Of a stretch of 64,000 bases of DNA, positions 23,401 to 34,909 are shown piece by piece. Every line of letters starts with the position of its first letter. Position 1 is the first letter of the stretch. The position numbers and the translations under genes were made by a program. This DNA is from Euglena gracilis (Eukaryota > Euglenida > Euglenophyceae > Euglenales). The DNA lies in the NCBI GenBank assembly GCA_039621445.1, contig CP154955.1:26740029-26804028 (forward strand), in the 5' to 3' direction. The notes below the pieces were generated by a model. That model was not told the origin of the DNA. It saw only the letters and a list, made by a program, of their open reading frames with translations, and ran no database searches.

Positions 23401-24153
23401 GCTCCTGGAAACACAACTGCCGACGATTTTGGTGTGGATGTGATTTCAAACTGCAGCGATGGGGCACATTCATTTTAATCCTGCCCCTAAGACGCAGGAA
23501 GGATAGAACCTTATGAGAAACTATTCAGCAAACACGGTCAGAGCCAATCTTTAATGGATGAGAGTGAAAGAAAAAAAATCTAGGGAAGGTGTTTTTTTTT
23601 TGGCAGCCTTTAACCACTGGGTCCCCCTCCCCATGGTCCCAGGAGTTAACTGAGAGGGTGGGGGTCCACTTTCTTAAGCAATGGGGGGGGATGGATTTCG
23701 GGTTTCACATCTTCTCCACGATGGGGGTTTCAACAACATTTTTCCGTTTTTTCTTTTTTGGGGGGCATTTAAGGGTCAGGGTTGCAATGGTTGTTCCAAA
23801 AGGGATTGAGGTTAGGCCAAAATTCAGGTCCAATTTTTAGGGCTAAACTCAGGCCCATTGGCCCAAACCCTGAACCCAACTCCATTCCTGAACCCGTATC
23901 GGCGACTGAGGATAATGAAAAAACGTTGGGATAGATCCTGATCGCAAAGCGTGTTTTTTTTTTACCCGCAGATGAAAGGTTTTGCTTTTGCTTTGAAAGT
24001 TGGGGACGTTGTTTGGAGAATGGGTGTGGGCCAATTGGCTTACTGCATTCAAGCGGGGCAGTTCCTATACGGTCATGGGCCTATTGGTCGTCAGTTATTA
24101 TCCTCACTCATGAAAATCTTTAACAATAGGGTTTCCCTGGTTGGTCCCCTGGG
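20435..24153. other. No gene recognised; element remnants and A/G-rich DNA
   Basis: Degraded introner-like segments with G/C tracts occur at 20455-21180 and 21720-21960 (the latter with CAGGGCTGC and, opposite, CAGGGACTCTGC ends). Two similar blocks at about 22245-22330 and 22420-22480 share CTCATTTTCGG and CCGGGTCCGGGAGG. No ORF here shows a domain or a consistent splice context. Confidence 0.35.
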
Positions 24154-24456
24154 CTACCCCACTGGACCCAGGGGCGAAACGACGGGGGATGGGGGGACCA
24201 CCTTCGTTTCAGAAGTGGGCCTGGAGTGGGCCCGGGGGGGGGACCCCCCAAAATCGGGCCCGTTAAAGGCAATTTCCAAAAAATTACCACACTTCGCGCC
24301 GAAAAGGTATACCCAGCGCCTCCGGCGCGGGCCCCCCCCCCCCCCCCCGGGGGGGTCCGGCCCGGACCCACCCACCCACCCCGGGGTCTGCTGACTTATA
24401 AAGAAGCCTGGCCTGGACCCAAGTTTGCCTGTGTCTTCGAGCTTTTCGCCGGTCAT
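24154..24456 (-). CDS. C-terminal coding fragment split by an introner-like intron
   Basis: Minus-strand pieces 24414-24456 and 24154-24221 join across the element at 24227-24410 to give TGEKLEDTGKLGSR followed by PTSETKVVPPSPVV and ...GPVG, then a stop at 24154. The junction stays in frame if the element plus one 8-nt repeat copy is removed. The upstream exon limit is unknown and I do not recognise the protein. It lies just downstream of the ODF3-like stop and could be an alternative 3' end of that gene. Confidence 0.35.
   Translation of the reverse strand: MTGEKLEDTGKLGSRPGFFISQQTPGWVGGSGPDPPGGGGGGPRRRRWVYLFGAKCGNFLEIAFNGPDFGGSPPRAHSRPTSETKVVPPSPVVSPLGPVG
24227..24410. mobile_element. Short introner-like element with 7/8 target duplication
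   Basis: Right end AAAGAAGCCTG (opposite strand CAGGCTTCTTT) followed by GCCTGGAC at 24411-24418; GCCTGGAG at 24219-24226 precedes the left side. The left CAGG end is lost (TGGGCCCGGGG instead). A CTTCGCGCCGAAAAGG half-hairpin and long C/G tracts are present. It resembles 25810-26069 internally. Confidence 0.6.
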
Positions 24457-24733
24457 GTCCCGGACAAATGTGTAGCATAGAAGGCCTTCCCCGGGAAATT
24501 AGGTTAGGGTCAGGGCAATTTGAAGGGGATGGGGCCACCCCCGGCTCCACAGCCCCGCGCGCAGCAGGAGCTGTGGAGCAGAGGAGCGCAGTGGGTGTCC
24601 AGCCCGACCGCCGGCCAGGGGCACAGTGTCCCGGTGGGGACAGGATATGGGCCGGGGTAGGGGACCCTCCCTCCGGCCCGACAACGACCCGAGCGGCCCT
24701 CCGCCCTCCGCCCGGGCTGGCGGCCGCGGCGGC

Positions 24734-27700
24734 TCACAGCCCCTCCGAGTCCACGTCTGGCGGCCCCTCCGGCGCGGCGGCGGAGGGCGGGGGGCGGCCG
24801 GTGGGGCGGTCGAGGGCGGGGAGGGCGTCTCCAGGGATGGATGGGAAGACGTCGGGAGGTGTCGCCCCCCCCCACCCACCATATGGTACTGCCCAAGGAA
24901 AATATTGAAAAATGAAACATTTAATGAAGCATTTAATGAAGCATTTAATGAAGCATTTAATATATTTGAAAAATGAAACATTTAATATAATAATATATGG
25001 AAATAAAAGGAAAAAATATTTATTTGTAAAAATAAAAATCCGTGCACCATGGGAAAGGGTGGGGGGGGAGTGGTCGGAGAGTCCCGTCCAGAACTGGCCG
25101 TCCTTCTTGGTGGGGGACGACGCGCGGGACCCAGCGGCGCTGTGGACGGAGCCGTCGGGGCTGGGGGACCGCCTCTTGGGGGACGCCGTGCCGGAGGGCG
25201 GCCCCAGCCGCCACGTTGGGCTATGGGGGCGCGGGGCTGCCGTGGCCACGCCGTCAACACGCCCACCCCAACTTTATCGTGGAAAAGGGCCCTTTCAAAG
25301 GCAAATCACAAGAAAAAATCACAAAAAAATACATTCAAGCATTCACAGACTCATGTACATCCATTTCTTCAGTGAACAGAGTTGAAGCCAACGTCTCTTC
25401 CCTCCAGAGACGGCATCCTTCCCCAGCTCCCTTTCCTATTCTGTCCAGATCCCTTCCCTGTTCCTATTTCACAGCAAGCCCAACGGCCTGGAGGGCAGTT
25501 GTGCCCCATATCGTCTAACCGAGAAACCTGTCCTACGAAACCATGCAGCTGATCCGAGGACCCCTCGGCAGGCATCTGCAACCGGAAGGCAGGGTGGGGC
25601 AAACCGGCACCGGGGGATCGCCCCTTCGGTGGCAAGCACGCAATCGAAAACCCTCAAAAACCCTCCAACACCAATGCCCCTGGGAAACCTGAATTGCCGG
25701 GTGGCGACCCCCCCCCCTGCCCGGCAGGAGGGACGCGGCACAAACACACCTCCCACTGGCCCGGGCCCCCCCCGCGGGCGGGGCTTCGTCATGGTGACCA
25801 GCTCTGGGGCAGACTTCTTTTTAAGACCCCCAGGGGGGGGGGTCCCCCCACCCACCCAGGGTGGCGCGGGACCCCCCGGGGAGGGGGGGCGGGTACCCCC
25901 CCCCAAAATCGGGCTTGTTAAAGGCAATTTTCAAAAATTTTCTGCACTTAGCGCCGAAAAGGTATACCCAGCGCCTCCAGCGCGGGATCCCCCCCCGGGG
26001 GGTCCGGCCCGGACCCACCCACCCACCCACCCCCCCCCGGGGGGGTCAGGTGACTTAAAAAGAAGCCTGCTCTGGGGCGTGCGATCCGGGCCCGGGCCAC
26101 GTGGACGGCTTCGCCTCCTTGCGGGGGAGACCGATGCTGAAGCTCGGGCCGCGGCTGCTGCCGTCGCCCTTGTCGAGCAGCGGCTGGTAGCGGCCCGGGC
26201 CGGGGGTCTTGCCCCGCGACCCGAGGTCCAGGAAGCCGCCTGGGGAGAGCAGTCGGTGACGCTGGGAGGCGGGTCCCCTCAGCTGTTTCGACGCGGGTCC
26301 CCTCAGCACTTCCATGCTTCCTTCCATGCTTGGAAGGTCCGGTCCAGCGGACAGTGTCAGACAATCAGCAACCATCCGCGTGTGTATGTGTATCACACAA
26401 TCGTAATACTACTGCTTTTCAGGTGTTTCCATACGTTTTCCAATCTTACTGCAAATTTATCCATTTGCAACAATTAAGTTTCCCCCCAGGTTTGATGTAT
26501 GGCATGTTTGGTCCTCGCTGGGATTTCACTCCCATTAAAAAAAGGCACGACACAACGCAGTGCAGTACACACAGTGCAGCACTGGGGGCACACCTGCATC
26601 GGAGCGGGACCCAAAGGAGAAAGAAGGGCTCCCGGACCGCTTGGAAGGGGTGGGGACAGGCTCGGGGTGGCATGGTCCCTCCAAGCCCTCTCAGTCATGC
26701 CGACACGCGAACCACGACTGGCGTGGGGTTGGGCGTGGTGTGTTTGCCCTTCCAGTGGCTTGAATTTTCCTGGAAAAAGATGACAAAAAATCGCGAAAAT
26801 GCTAAAAAAATAGCACCTTTCAAAAAATTTTCGGCGCCTTCACTACCGAAAAGTATAACCCACTCCCCCCTGGGGGGCCCCCCCCGGGGGGGGGGGGGGG
26901 CTCAGCCGGACCCACCCACCCTAACCCACCTCCCCCCAGGGGCCAAGACGGAAAAAAAACTCCTGGCCCTGTCCCCTCCGCGCCTGGGGGGGCTCAGACG
27001 GGACCCCCCCTCAACCCAGGTCACAAACCTGGAAAAAAATCTCTGGCTCACATCCAGGAGGATCTGGGCCAGAATGGCAAAAAATACCTCCGCCTGCGCC
27101 CCGCAGGTTGTCCAGCCTGGCTGTACTCTCCCGGCCCCGGCACGCCATTCGGCGGCGGGTCCAGCCGCGTGCCGATCGTGTAGGCGGGCGGGCGACGGCC
27201 GATGACGCGCCGCCCCTCCGTCTCCGGCGTGTACGCGCCGGGACCGGGGGAGTCCGACCGGCTCCGGGACTCGATGCGGCGACCCATCGAGCACGCCAGT
27301 CCCCGGGTGACGCCGCGGCGGGTCACTGCCTCTGGGAGGCCGTAGCTTGGGCCTGCGGATGGCAGAGAAAGACGAGGGACGTTGACTCGACACCGCAGAA
27401 CCAATTCAGTCAACTACTGGTATGAATTACTTTCATTGAGCTCATCAGAAAAACAGCCAAAATCCCACATTTCCAACATATGGGCGGTCCTGAAAACTTC
27501 TTTTCTGATGCAGCACATTCGACAAAGAACCCCAGAAAACAACAACCAAATTTCGGAGTATATCAGCGAGAGAAAAAAAAAAGGGAAATCAATTTCCACA
27601 GTGCGAACGGCGAATTGGCATTTGTGGGAATAAATTGTGCAATTTATGATGAGATGGGCATGGCTTCCCAAAACAAGCGTGTCTCAGTTTGTTCACAAGA

Positions 27701-29077
27701 GCAGTTTCTTAGTTGGACTGTTAGTGAAGCAATAGAAATGGACGCAACACAAATAATTTCCATATCACTGGCCTGACTTGTGCAAGCCTGTGCCCACAGC
27801 GTGCACATGCCGTTTTGCAATCCCGCTATGGTCACACAAGGTGCTGAGCAGTCATTGCCGACTACCAGTCTCCAACGGCTGCATGCATTCCAGGAGGATT
27901 GCTGGAGGGCTTCAAGAATTGTTGCATGGAACGTTTTTCTTCAGTTTTCTAGAGCGATAAAAATTAACCGGTCGATGAAGTGTGGATGTGCACTGACGCA
28001 GGCGGTCTGAAAGGGGCAATATCTTTACATTGGTGTCTCTGGCCCCTTGAGAGGGTCGGTCCAGGGTTCGATATAAGGACAGGTGGGGGGGTGGTCCGGA
28101 CCCCCCCTGCGGGCCAGGAGGGGGGGGGGTGGGGGGGACACCCCCCACCCAAACAGTTGCGCGGTCTGGGTGACCGAAAATTTTTGACCCCCCCAAAACG
28201 ACCAAAAGTGCCATTTTGGGCACTTTTTGGGCAAAAATGTGCCAAAAATGCAAAAAATTTTCGGCGCAAAGCGCCGGAGGAAAAAATTGACCCTTTTGGG
28301 GGGGGTCCCGGATACCCCCCCCTCCAGGGTCGGTCCAGACCCCCCTGGCAGGTGAGGGGGGGGGGGGGGTCCCCTGCGGGCCCGGGGGGGGGGGGGGTGG
28401 GGGGGAGACACCCCCCCACCTAAACCATGTACGCCCTCCTTATATCAAACCCTGGGTCGGTCTCCACTTGAATGGGGTCCAATAACACACTGTTTTTGAT
28501 GTTTTTAGTGGATTACAATTGGGTAGATGATACAGTGCCCACACACATGGAGGATGCATCATTCACACACTGTAGCTCTAAAAATTCTGAACTATAGGCA
28601 ACTAAGACGAAACTTCATTCCTAAAAAATAAGAAGGGTGGTTGGACCACAACCCTGCTCTTAGTTTTGAGGGAGGAGTCAGGACATCCATTCAGGATTTT
28701 TTTAAGGACCCGGGGGATGGGGGCCCGGGGAGGGAGTCGGGGGGACACTTTTGGGGGTCAATGTTGGGGTCCAATAAAAATATTCGGCGCTTTGCGGTGA
28801 AGAAAACTTTGCTTTGACCCCACAACCAATGTGTCAACAAATTTTGTCCTGTGCGGGATGTGTGGAGGCACCAACCACTGGAAGCGAATCCCGAAGAGCA
28901 GTGCGGACCTGGGCTGGGGGTGCTGTGGTCGACAGGGAGCGCCAGCCCGAAGGAGAAGCCTGGCGCCTTCCGCCGGGTGGGGTCGTGGCAGAACGGGGCC
29001 GGGGCGGGCCACCGCGTGCGGCTGCTGAGGGGGGAGGCCGCGTCCATGGCGCTCAGCGGGGCGGCATATGGGGTCCC
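24734..29077 (-). CDS. ODF3: ODF3/CIMAP-like sperm-tail PG-rich (SHIPPO) repeat protein
   Basis: Exons: 28909-29077, 27088-27352, 26594-26678, 26073-26239, 25750-25804, 25048-25236, 24734-24828. The first ATG is at 29047-29045, although an acceptor just upstream leaves room for an earlier exon. Repeated STPGR signatures are visible: KAPGFSFG, STPSP|GPSYGLPE (spliced, phase 1), SPGPGAYTPE, PPAYTIGTR, VPGPGEY, SPSFSFGSRSD|AGGF, KTPGPGRYQP, GPSFSIG and PGPGSHAPE|LVTMTKP. Their order and the GGF-to-KTPGP block and terminal PGPG-HxPExVTxTKP block agree with animal ODF3 as I know the family. The C-terminus is a Ser/Pro tail ending DVDSEGL. Family members bind the outer or luminal side of flagellar doublet microtubules, so an axonemal role is inferred. 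The 27088 to 26678 junction does not agree in phase, so that boundary is wrong or a small exon is missing; the 26678 and 24828 acceptors are GAG, which is weak. Confidence 0.8.
24909..24990. repeat. 12-bp tandem repeat
   Basis: Four copies of ATTTAATGAAGC-like units, then AAATGAAACATTTAATATA-type variants. Lies in the intron between the last two exons of the ODF3-like gene. Confidence 0.7.
25805..26072 (-). other. Nonconventional intron in the ODF3-like gene
   Basis: Removing these 268 nt (260-nt element plus one 8-nt repeat) joins CACGCCCCA to GAGCTGGTC and restores PGPGSHAPE-LVTMTKP, a block conserved in ODF3 proteins. There is no GT donor at the junction. Counted from the splice point, CAG occupies intron positions +4 to +6 and CTG positions -8 to -6, the arrangement I know from euglenid nonconventional introns. 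Confidence 0.75.
25810..26069. mobile_element. Introner-like element inserted in ODF3-like coding sequence
   Basis: Left end CAGACTTCTTTTTAAG, right end on the other strand CAGGCTTCTTTTTAAG (15 of 16 identical). Perfect target duplication CTCTGGGG at 25802-25809 and 26070-26077. The body has C/G tracts and a TTAGCGCCGAAAAGG half-hairpin; no coding capacity. Confidence 0.85.
28062..28454. mobile_element. Introner-like element (TTCGATATAAGG end type)
   Basis: Left end CAGGGTTCGATATAAGGA, right end on the other strand CAGGGTTTGATATAAGGA. Perfect target duplication GGTCGGTC at 28054-28061 and 28455-28462. The 393-bp body contains a GGCGCAAAGCGCC stem-loop and long C/G tracts. It sits in the first intron of the ODF3-like gene; a near-identical internal sequence recurs at 30665-30965. 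Confidence 0.85.
28463..28908. other. First intron of the ODF3-like gene, remainder
   Basis: Contains a further fragment at about 28689-28800 with a CAGGATTTTTTTAAGG left end and a GGCGCTTTGCGG motif, but no matching right end. Nothing else seen. Confidence 0.35.
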
Positions 29078-29229
29078 CTGCACGTTGTGTGTGAGGGGGG
29101 GGGGGGGGGGGCCGGGAGGTGGGGTGACCCATTGCGATGGCTTGGCTGTGAGGCAAGGTTGCCTGGCCATACAAGTTTGTGCCGACACTCCCCCCCAATT
29201 CCTAACCATTCAATTCAACTCTTCAAAAA

Positions 29230-29757
29230 AAAACAGCCAGTCACTTTGGGGGGGGGAGAACCAGTCAGTTACCACCCCCGGAGGGGGGGGGGGGCGGTCA
29301 GCCACTGTGGAATCCAAGGCAACAATGGCCACACAAGAAAAAAACCAGACAAATTCTTTCCAGCGCCTTTGACAGCAGATCACTTTGATGGTCACTTTGA
29401 TGATTAGTATTTTGCCACCCCCCCCCGGGGGGTTTGGGCCAGGCTTCCTTAACCAACCCTGGGTGCCTTGTGCCATGGGGTGCCTGCCCAGAGCAGGGGA
29501 CCATCCGGGGGGTCGTTTATGGACCCCAGCGCCTGCCAACCAAGCCAAATTTGCCTAGAAAAAACGAACATTTCCGGGCACAGGTATGCACTACCAACCC
29601 CAAAACCGGAGGTGGAACCTCCCTCCGACGCCCATAGCTCCCCAGTGGTGCACTTCCTTGAAAAAAAAAAGCCTGGTTTGGGCCAAAAACCAGTGATTTA
29701 TTCTGAAAGGAGAAAAACAGTCACTCCCCCCCCGGGGGGGGCAGTGACGACATGATT
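29230..29757. mobile_element. Older CAGTCACT-type element interrupted by a younger one
   Basis: Left part CAGCCAGTCACTTT with G-run, right part CAGTCACTCC... and CAGTGACGACATGATTGG. The sequence continues smoothly across the insertion at 29440-29675 once one GTTTGGGC copy is removed. Related CAGTCACT-rich segments occur at 6030-6330 and 44320-44540. Exact ends are uncertain. Confidence 0.4.
29440..29675. mobile_element. Introner-like element nested in an older element
   Basis: Left end CAGGCTTCCTTAA, right end on the other strand CAGGCTTTTTTTTTTCAAGG. Perfect target duplication GTTTGGGC at 29432-29439 and 29676-29683. 236 bp. It splits a CAGTCACT-rich element, which shows that these units move. 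Confidence 0.8.
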
Positions 29758-29989
29758 GGCCACCAAAGCAGTGCCATAATTTCACCATTTCAGAGCGTTC
29801 AATTGTTCCATTTCGTTTCACCGATTGGCGGAGAAGAGGCGCAGATACCTAATCAGTTCCCATTTTGTTGCTCTGGTCGGCCCCGGTCGGCCTCAGTTGG
29901 CCCTAGTCGGCCATGGTTGGCAGGTGGGGGGTATGCCTATAAACAAACCACACATGTCCATATACTTAATTTAAAACACTTTGGCTCAG

Positions 29990-30600
29990 TTTGGCAATTT
30001 TCAGCCAATTTTGATTCTTTTTTGGCTACTGTTGGCCACCTTTGTCCTCTTTTGACCAATTTTAGGCTCTTTTGGCCCTCTTTGGTCACGCTTTTGCCAC
30101 TGTGAGGTGCTTCTATTTTTTTTGGCCACTTTTGGTCACCTTTGGCCAACTTCATCCACTTGGGTGCTTTCGTTGTTGTTGTTTTTTGCCATCTGCGGTA
30201 ACGTTGATTGCTTCTTGCTGCTTTTGGTCTCTATTAGCCTCTTTTGGCCAACTTTCGACACCTTTGGCTGCTTCTGCTGCTGATTTTGGCCACTTTTGGC
30301 CACTTCTTTTGGCCACTTTCAGACTTTGGCCACTTCTGGCCACTTCTGGCTCTTTCAGGTTTCCTTTTTGCCCACCTTTAGGCACTTTTGGCCATTTTTG
30401 ACACGTGTTTGCCACTTCAGGCTGTTTGCGCAGCTTTTTTGGCTACAGAAGTGTTTGACTGCTCTGGCCACTTCGGCCACTTTTGACTTGTGCTTGCAAC
30501 AAGATGTTGACTGCTTCCAGTTGTTCTGGGCCAGCCACTTTTGGCCAATTTTTACCCACCTTTGGGCACTGCGAGGCCACTTTGGGCCACTTGGGGCTTG
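29990..30600. repeat. Degenerate GGCCACTTTTGG-rich tract
   Basis: About 600 bp dominated by irregularly spaced TTTTGGCCACTT and TTTTGGCCAAnTTT motifs, giving artefactual Phe/Leu/His ORFs on both strands. The tract contains many short TTGGCCAA palindromes and no gene signal. Confidence 0.6.
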
Positions 30601-30664
30601 ACTGGCCAACAAAAGGCATAATCGGCCCTGATCAGCCCACCTCTTCCTGTATTTCCAGGAGGAG

Positions 30665-31085
30665 TGGCGCGGTCTGGGTGACCGAAAATCTTTGACCCCC
30701 AAAACGACCAAAAGTGCCATTTTGGGCACTTTTTGGGCAAAAATGTGCCAAAAATGCAAAAAAATTTTCTTCCTCAAAGCGCCGGAGGAAAAAAATGACC
30801 CTTTTGGGGGGGGGGGTCCCGGATACCCCCCCAGGGTCGGTCCGGACCCCTGGCAGGTGGGGGGGGGGGTGTGGTCCGGACCCCCCCTGCGGGCCAGGAG
30901 GGGGGGGTTTGGGGGGACACCCCCCACCTAAACCATGTACGCCCTCCTTATATCAAACCCTGGGGGGGGACCCCCTATATGGGTCCAAAAAATGGGTCAA
31001 AAATACACCTGGCGTCGAAGGAAAAAAAAGAAAAAATATTCGGGCCCCCCCACCTGTCCTTATATCGAACCCTCCCTGGTTGGAA
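30665..31085. mobile_element. Composite introner-like remnant
   Basis: 30665-30965 repeats the body and right end of 28062-28454 (CCTTATATCAAACCCTG) but its left end is missing. A second right end, CCTTATATCGAACCCTCCCTG, follows at about 31062-31081. Segment 30966-31000 (CCCCCTATATGGGTCC) recurs at 51827-51850. Confidence 0.5.
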
Positions 31086-31620
31086 CCCCCCAACCATGGC
31101 TGGGGTCCCGAAAATCATAATCGGCCCCGGTCGCACCCGGAGCGTTCGGCCCGGTCGGCCCTGGATGGCCATAGGTGCCTCAAGGGGAGAAGAAAGAACG
31201 TGTTTTGAAAGAAGTTTGCTGTAAACGGTGACAACCTAGATGGTCCGACACCCCTGTTCACTAGCCAAGTGTGATCATTCGACATGGGAGGGGGGGCTGG
31301 TGCTGTACTTTTGGGCTTGGGCGGCCGGATTCACACTAAGAGTTTTTTCTTTGAAATGGGCACATTTGCGCAAATCTACAATTTTTGCGAAAAATCTGGA
31401 ACCCCTGACACACGGAAAACAATTTATGAACTGTTGCAAACCTATGTTGAAAATACGTAACTCCAGGTAGTTTGGTACGTATGTTACTTTCCGAATGATG
31501 CGAAGAGGGCAGGGGGTGAGATTGGTGCTCTGAACTGGCTTGGGTTCTCACTGTAAGGACACAATGAGCCTCATTACATCACATACTACAGACTACGTCA
31601 GCCAGCCGTCACGCAACTCA

Positions 31621-32568
31621 TGTGTGTTTGTGCGCGCATTGGCGCAAACAAACACATTTTGTTTGTGGGTGCATTTGCGCGCGCACACCACAAAACGTTG
31701 AAGTTAAAATGCCATGTTTGTGGGCACAAATGCGCCAACAAACAAATGTTGTTTGTGTGCACAAATGCGCTCACCAACATCTTGGGGAAACTGGAATGTG
31801 GATGTGTTGTGCATGGCGGCAACGAACAACATGTCCATGTCAAAGCACACTGGTGATGACCATGAGCCTGCGATGTTTCTTGAATGAGATAAGCGTCTTG
31901 CGCGCACCAACAAAACTTGTTTGTGGGCGCAAATGCGCGCAATGACATGTAATGATTCACTTCAAAATAGTGCGTTCATGCGAGCCTCGGCGCACATAAA
32001 CAAAATTATGTTTGTGGGCGCAAATGCGCGCACCACCGCATATCAGTTGCGAGATAACATCTCCTCGTCCGTGACAGCTGGCAAACGCAATTCCGTACGC
32101 CAACCATTGATTTGCACCACCTTTACGTGGTGATGAAATTTGCCGTGAGATGTAGCGTGTAATGTTCACTTGAACACACTATCTGACGGGCTAAAATCTG
32201 CCTGCCTTGTGTGTGCACATTTGCACTGCTGTTCCCCGGCCTGCACGGCCAGCTGTTTTTGCGTCATCCGTTTGGGAGATAAATTATTGACGTGCAACCA
32301 CCTGTGACTGTTGGACGCTTTTTCTGTAACTGTACTGTGTTACAAGAATTTAAAATTTGGTATTTGAAATACCTGGGATGCGTCGGGCTGGAATTCTTTC
32401 TTTGGTTATTCTCCACCAGGTTTCCTCAATTTTCTCCTTGAAAAAAAAACGTAAAACACCAGTTTTTGTGCATAATTTGGGGGGGGATAAATCCCACCAC
32501 TTTCATGCAACCAATCGAGTGGTAATGGTTCAACAATTCCTGCACCCAAAAGAATAGGTGTTTGAGGG

Positions 32569-32634
<66 letters not shown>

Positions 32635-33440
32635 CTGCCGGTTGCCATGCACTGGCACCACGCCGTCCCCCCAGTTTCACACCCCGGTTGCAGCGAATAA
32701 TGTGGGCCGCTCCGGTGGGTGCTGTTGCACCGGGGAGGTCGATACCAGCCTGGTGGGTGCTGAAGCATCACCAGCTGATTTGCCTGCAGCAGTGGAGCCC
32801 GAGCTGTGGGCAAATGGCAGGGCCTTTGGGAACCTAAAACCGGTGGCAGATGTGCACCGTTGTCGGGTGGTTGTGTAACCAGCTTCAGGAGATCCTCTAT
32901 CTCAACCTTTCCTGGGGTGTGTCACTGAAGTAGAATTGGCCCCAAAATACCAGGAGTTGGAGGAGACAGAGTGGTCGTTGGGGTTGAACCCCTTCAGAAG
33001 CCAAAGACGGTGGGTGTTGCAGGGCCCAGTGATGTCGCTTTTTTATTCCTCCATAGGTGGTACACTTGCTCTAAAGTGTGCGTCACGTTGTTGGTGGGCG
33101 CAAATGCGAATGAACCACTTGTTAATTTCTGGAATTTATGAACCACCAGCGGTTTACTTGCATTTAACGGTTGTATTTTGGCACACCATTTATCGACCCA
33201 TGAACAAATTGTGTTGGTGCGTGCATTTGTGCACACAAACACATTTTTGTTTGCGCACGCTTTAGCGCGAATGAACTGATGCCGTCGACAAACGGTGTGG
33301 CAAACCCACCAAATTATGTTTCTGGATGGCCTGCTGGTCCGCACCATCACAGCCCCGTATCACACTGTTTATCGACGGTGTCGATTCACGTTGGTGATGT
33401 TGGTGCCCGCATTTCCGCACATAAACATAATTTTGTCCTT
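31621..33440. repeat. Family of short hairpin repeats (GCGCAAATGCGC arms)
   Basis: At least seven copies or half-copies (about 31621-31700, 31716-31780, 31895-31945, 31978-32040, 33088-33115, 33205-33280, 33385-33440). Each pairs a GCGCA...ACAAACA arm with its complement TGTTTGTGGGCGCAAATGCGC-like arm around an AT centre. The copies are dispersed, not tandem. Nothing else gene-like is visible between 31.1 and 34.9 kb. Confidence 0.65.
32572..32632. repeat. (TC)n microsatellite
   Basis: About 30 uninterrupted CT dinucleotides. ORFs reading Ser-Leu or Arg-Glu across it are artefacts. Confidence 0.95.
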
Positions 33441-34909
33441 CAAGGGTTGGGCTTCTTCTGCCGGGTTTGCAACAAAACTGGTTGAGTGAATCCCGAGCAT
33501 TATTTTTTCCCTTTCATTCCCTGCGGAATTATTACAATTTCTTCCCCTCCGCGCACTCCTTGCCAAACACCCCGCACTTACTTTCCTTACCCTGTGTTGT
33601 TCCTGCCGGTTTGATCACACCACACCCACACAACCCGGCACTTCCTCCCCGCGCTTTAACAAACAACCCAAAAACTGCACACTGACACGGCACAAGAAAA
33701 ATAATCCGGCAAACACTCAGGAGGCACACCGCCGGCAGCTCCGGCTCACCCGGGGAAACAGCAAAAGGGAGCAAGTAGGGCAGTAAAAGTCTCGTTCCTG
33801 TGCCGCTTTATTTTGATTTTTTTTCACTTCCAGGGGGAAGGTCTTCGGGGTTTCGACGTGCAGTGCCCATTTCCAAATTCCGCCAAAAACCATTTTTGAC
33901 CAAACTTTTTTTTTTGCACTCTCTTGTCACCCTGTTTTCAAATCCCCCAGAACTACACAGCAGGAATAAAAATTTTTGTGGGTTTGCGCAAATGCTCAAA
34001 CCAATGCGAAAAAGCTTTAGTGCGAATCCGGCCGCCCACGTTGGGAAGGTTTTATTTTGGTGGGTTTCCTCCCACGCCCAGGAGAAGGGGGAGAAGATGC
34101 CGTTGGCCACACGTCTGGCAGGTCAGCCCTCAGAGCAGTGCCAGTCCGTCAGTAGTTCAACAGCCGACCTTCGGCAGAGGATCGGTGGAGGCGCTACCAC
34201 TCCAGCCCAGCACATCGCCCAGGCAGTGCAGGGGAGGGTGAAACAAACGAAGAAGAAAAAAACAACCACAAAAAATGCAGCGGGGGATGGGGAGTAGAGA
34301 TATGGATGCCGGGGGCATCCATGGAGGGCGGGCACAGCAAAATGCAGGGACAAAACAAAGCCAGACACACTGACACAATGTCACGGAAAAATTTGTAGAC
34401 ACGCAATGTATTGCTCAGGTGGAGAGTAACTTTTGGTGAACGTTGCTGGAAACCATGACCCTGGGGGGTTAAAATAATTGAATATCATCGTTTCTTAACA
34501 TCAGGGAAAAAGCCGAGAAAACATTGAGGTTTTGCCCAAAGAACCAATTATTTTTGCCAAGTCTTTTCATTATAAATCATTATAAAGAACCAATTATTTG
34601 CAGAAATTCACAGACACCCTGTATTAGCACTTTGTATGAAACCAAACTGGTATTTTCCATCCATTGCTGCGCTCCTATGAAAATTCATATCTTCATGTGG
34701 CTGCAGTTCAAAAGAATTCATCATAAAACAGAACCTTGCAACAAGGAGTGAGCCAAGGAAAATGCAAAAAAAAAACAGAAGGCAAAGAAGCCATCCATGG
34801 CTTATGCTGCGCCCTGAGTAACCACATTCCCACACACATACATACAGCAGAGGAGAAGGGTCAGTAAATGTCAGGTTGGCACGACGGCAGACTATCCGCT
34901 CATAACACA

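Noticed and set aside
26055-26069. ODF3-like exon read through to EQASF and stop
   Set aside because: The stop lies inside the inserted element; excision with one repeat copy restores the conserved motif.
31621-33440. CRISPR-like spacing of hairpins
   Set aside because: Irregular spacing, divergent repeats, eukaryotic context and no cas genes.
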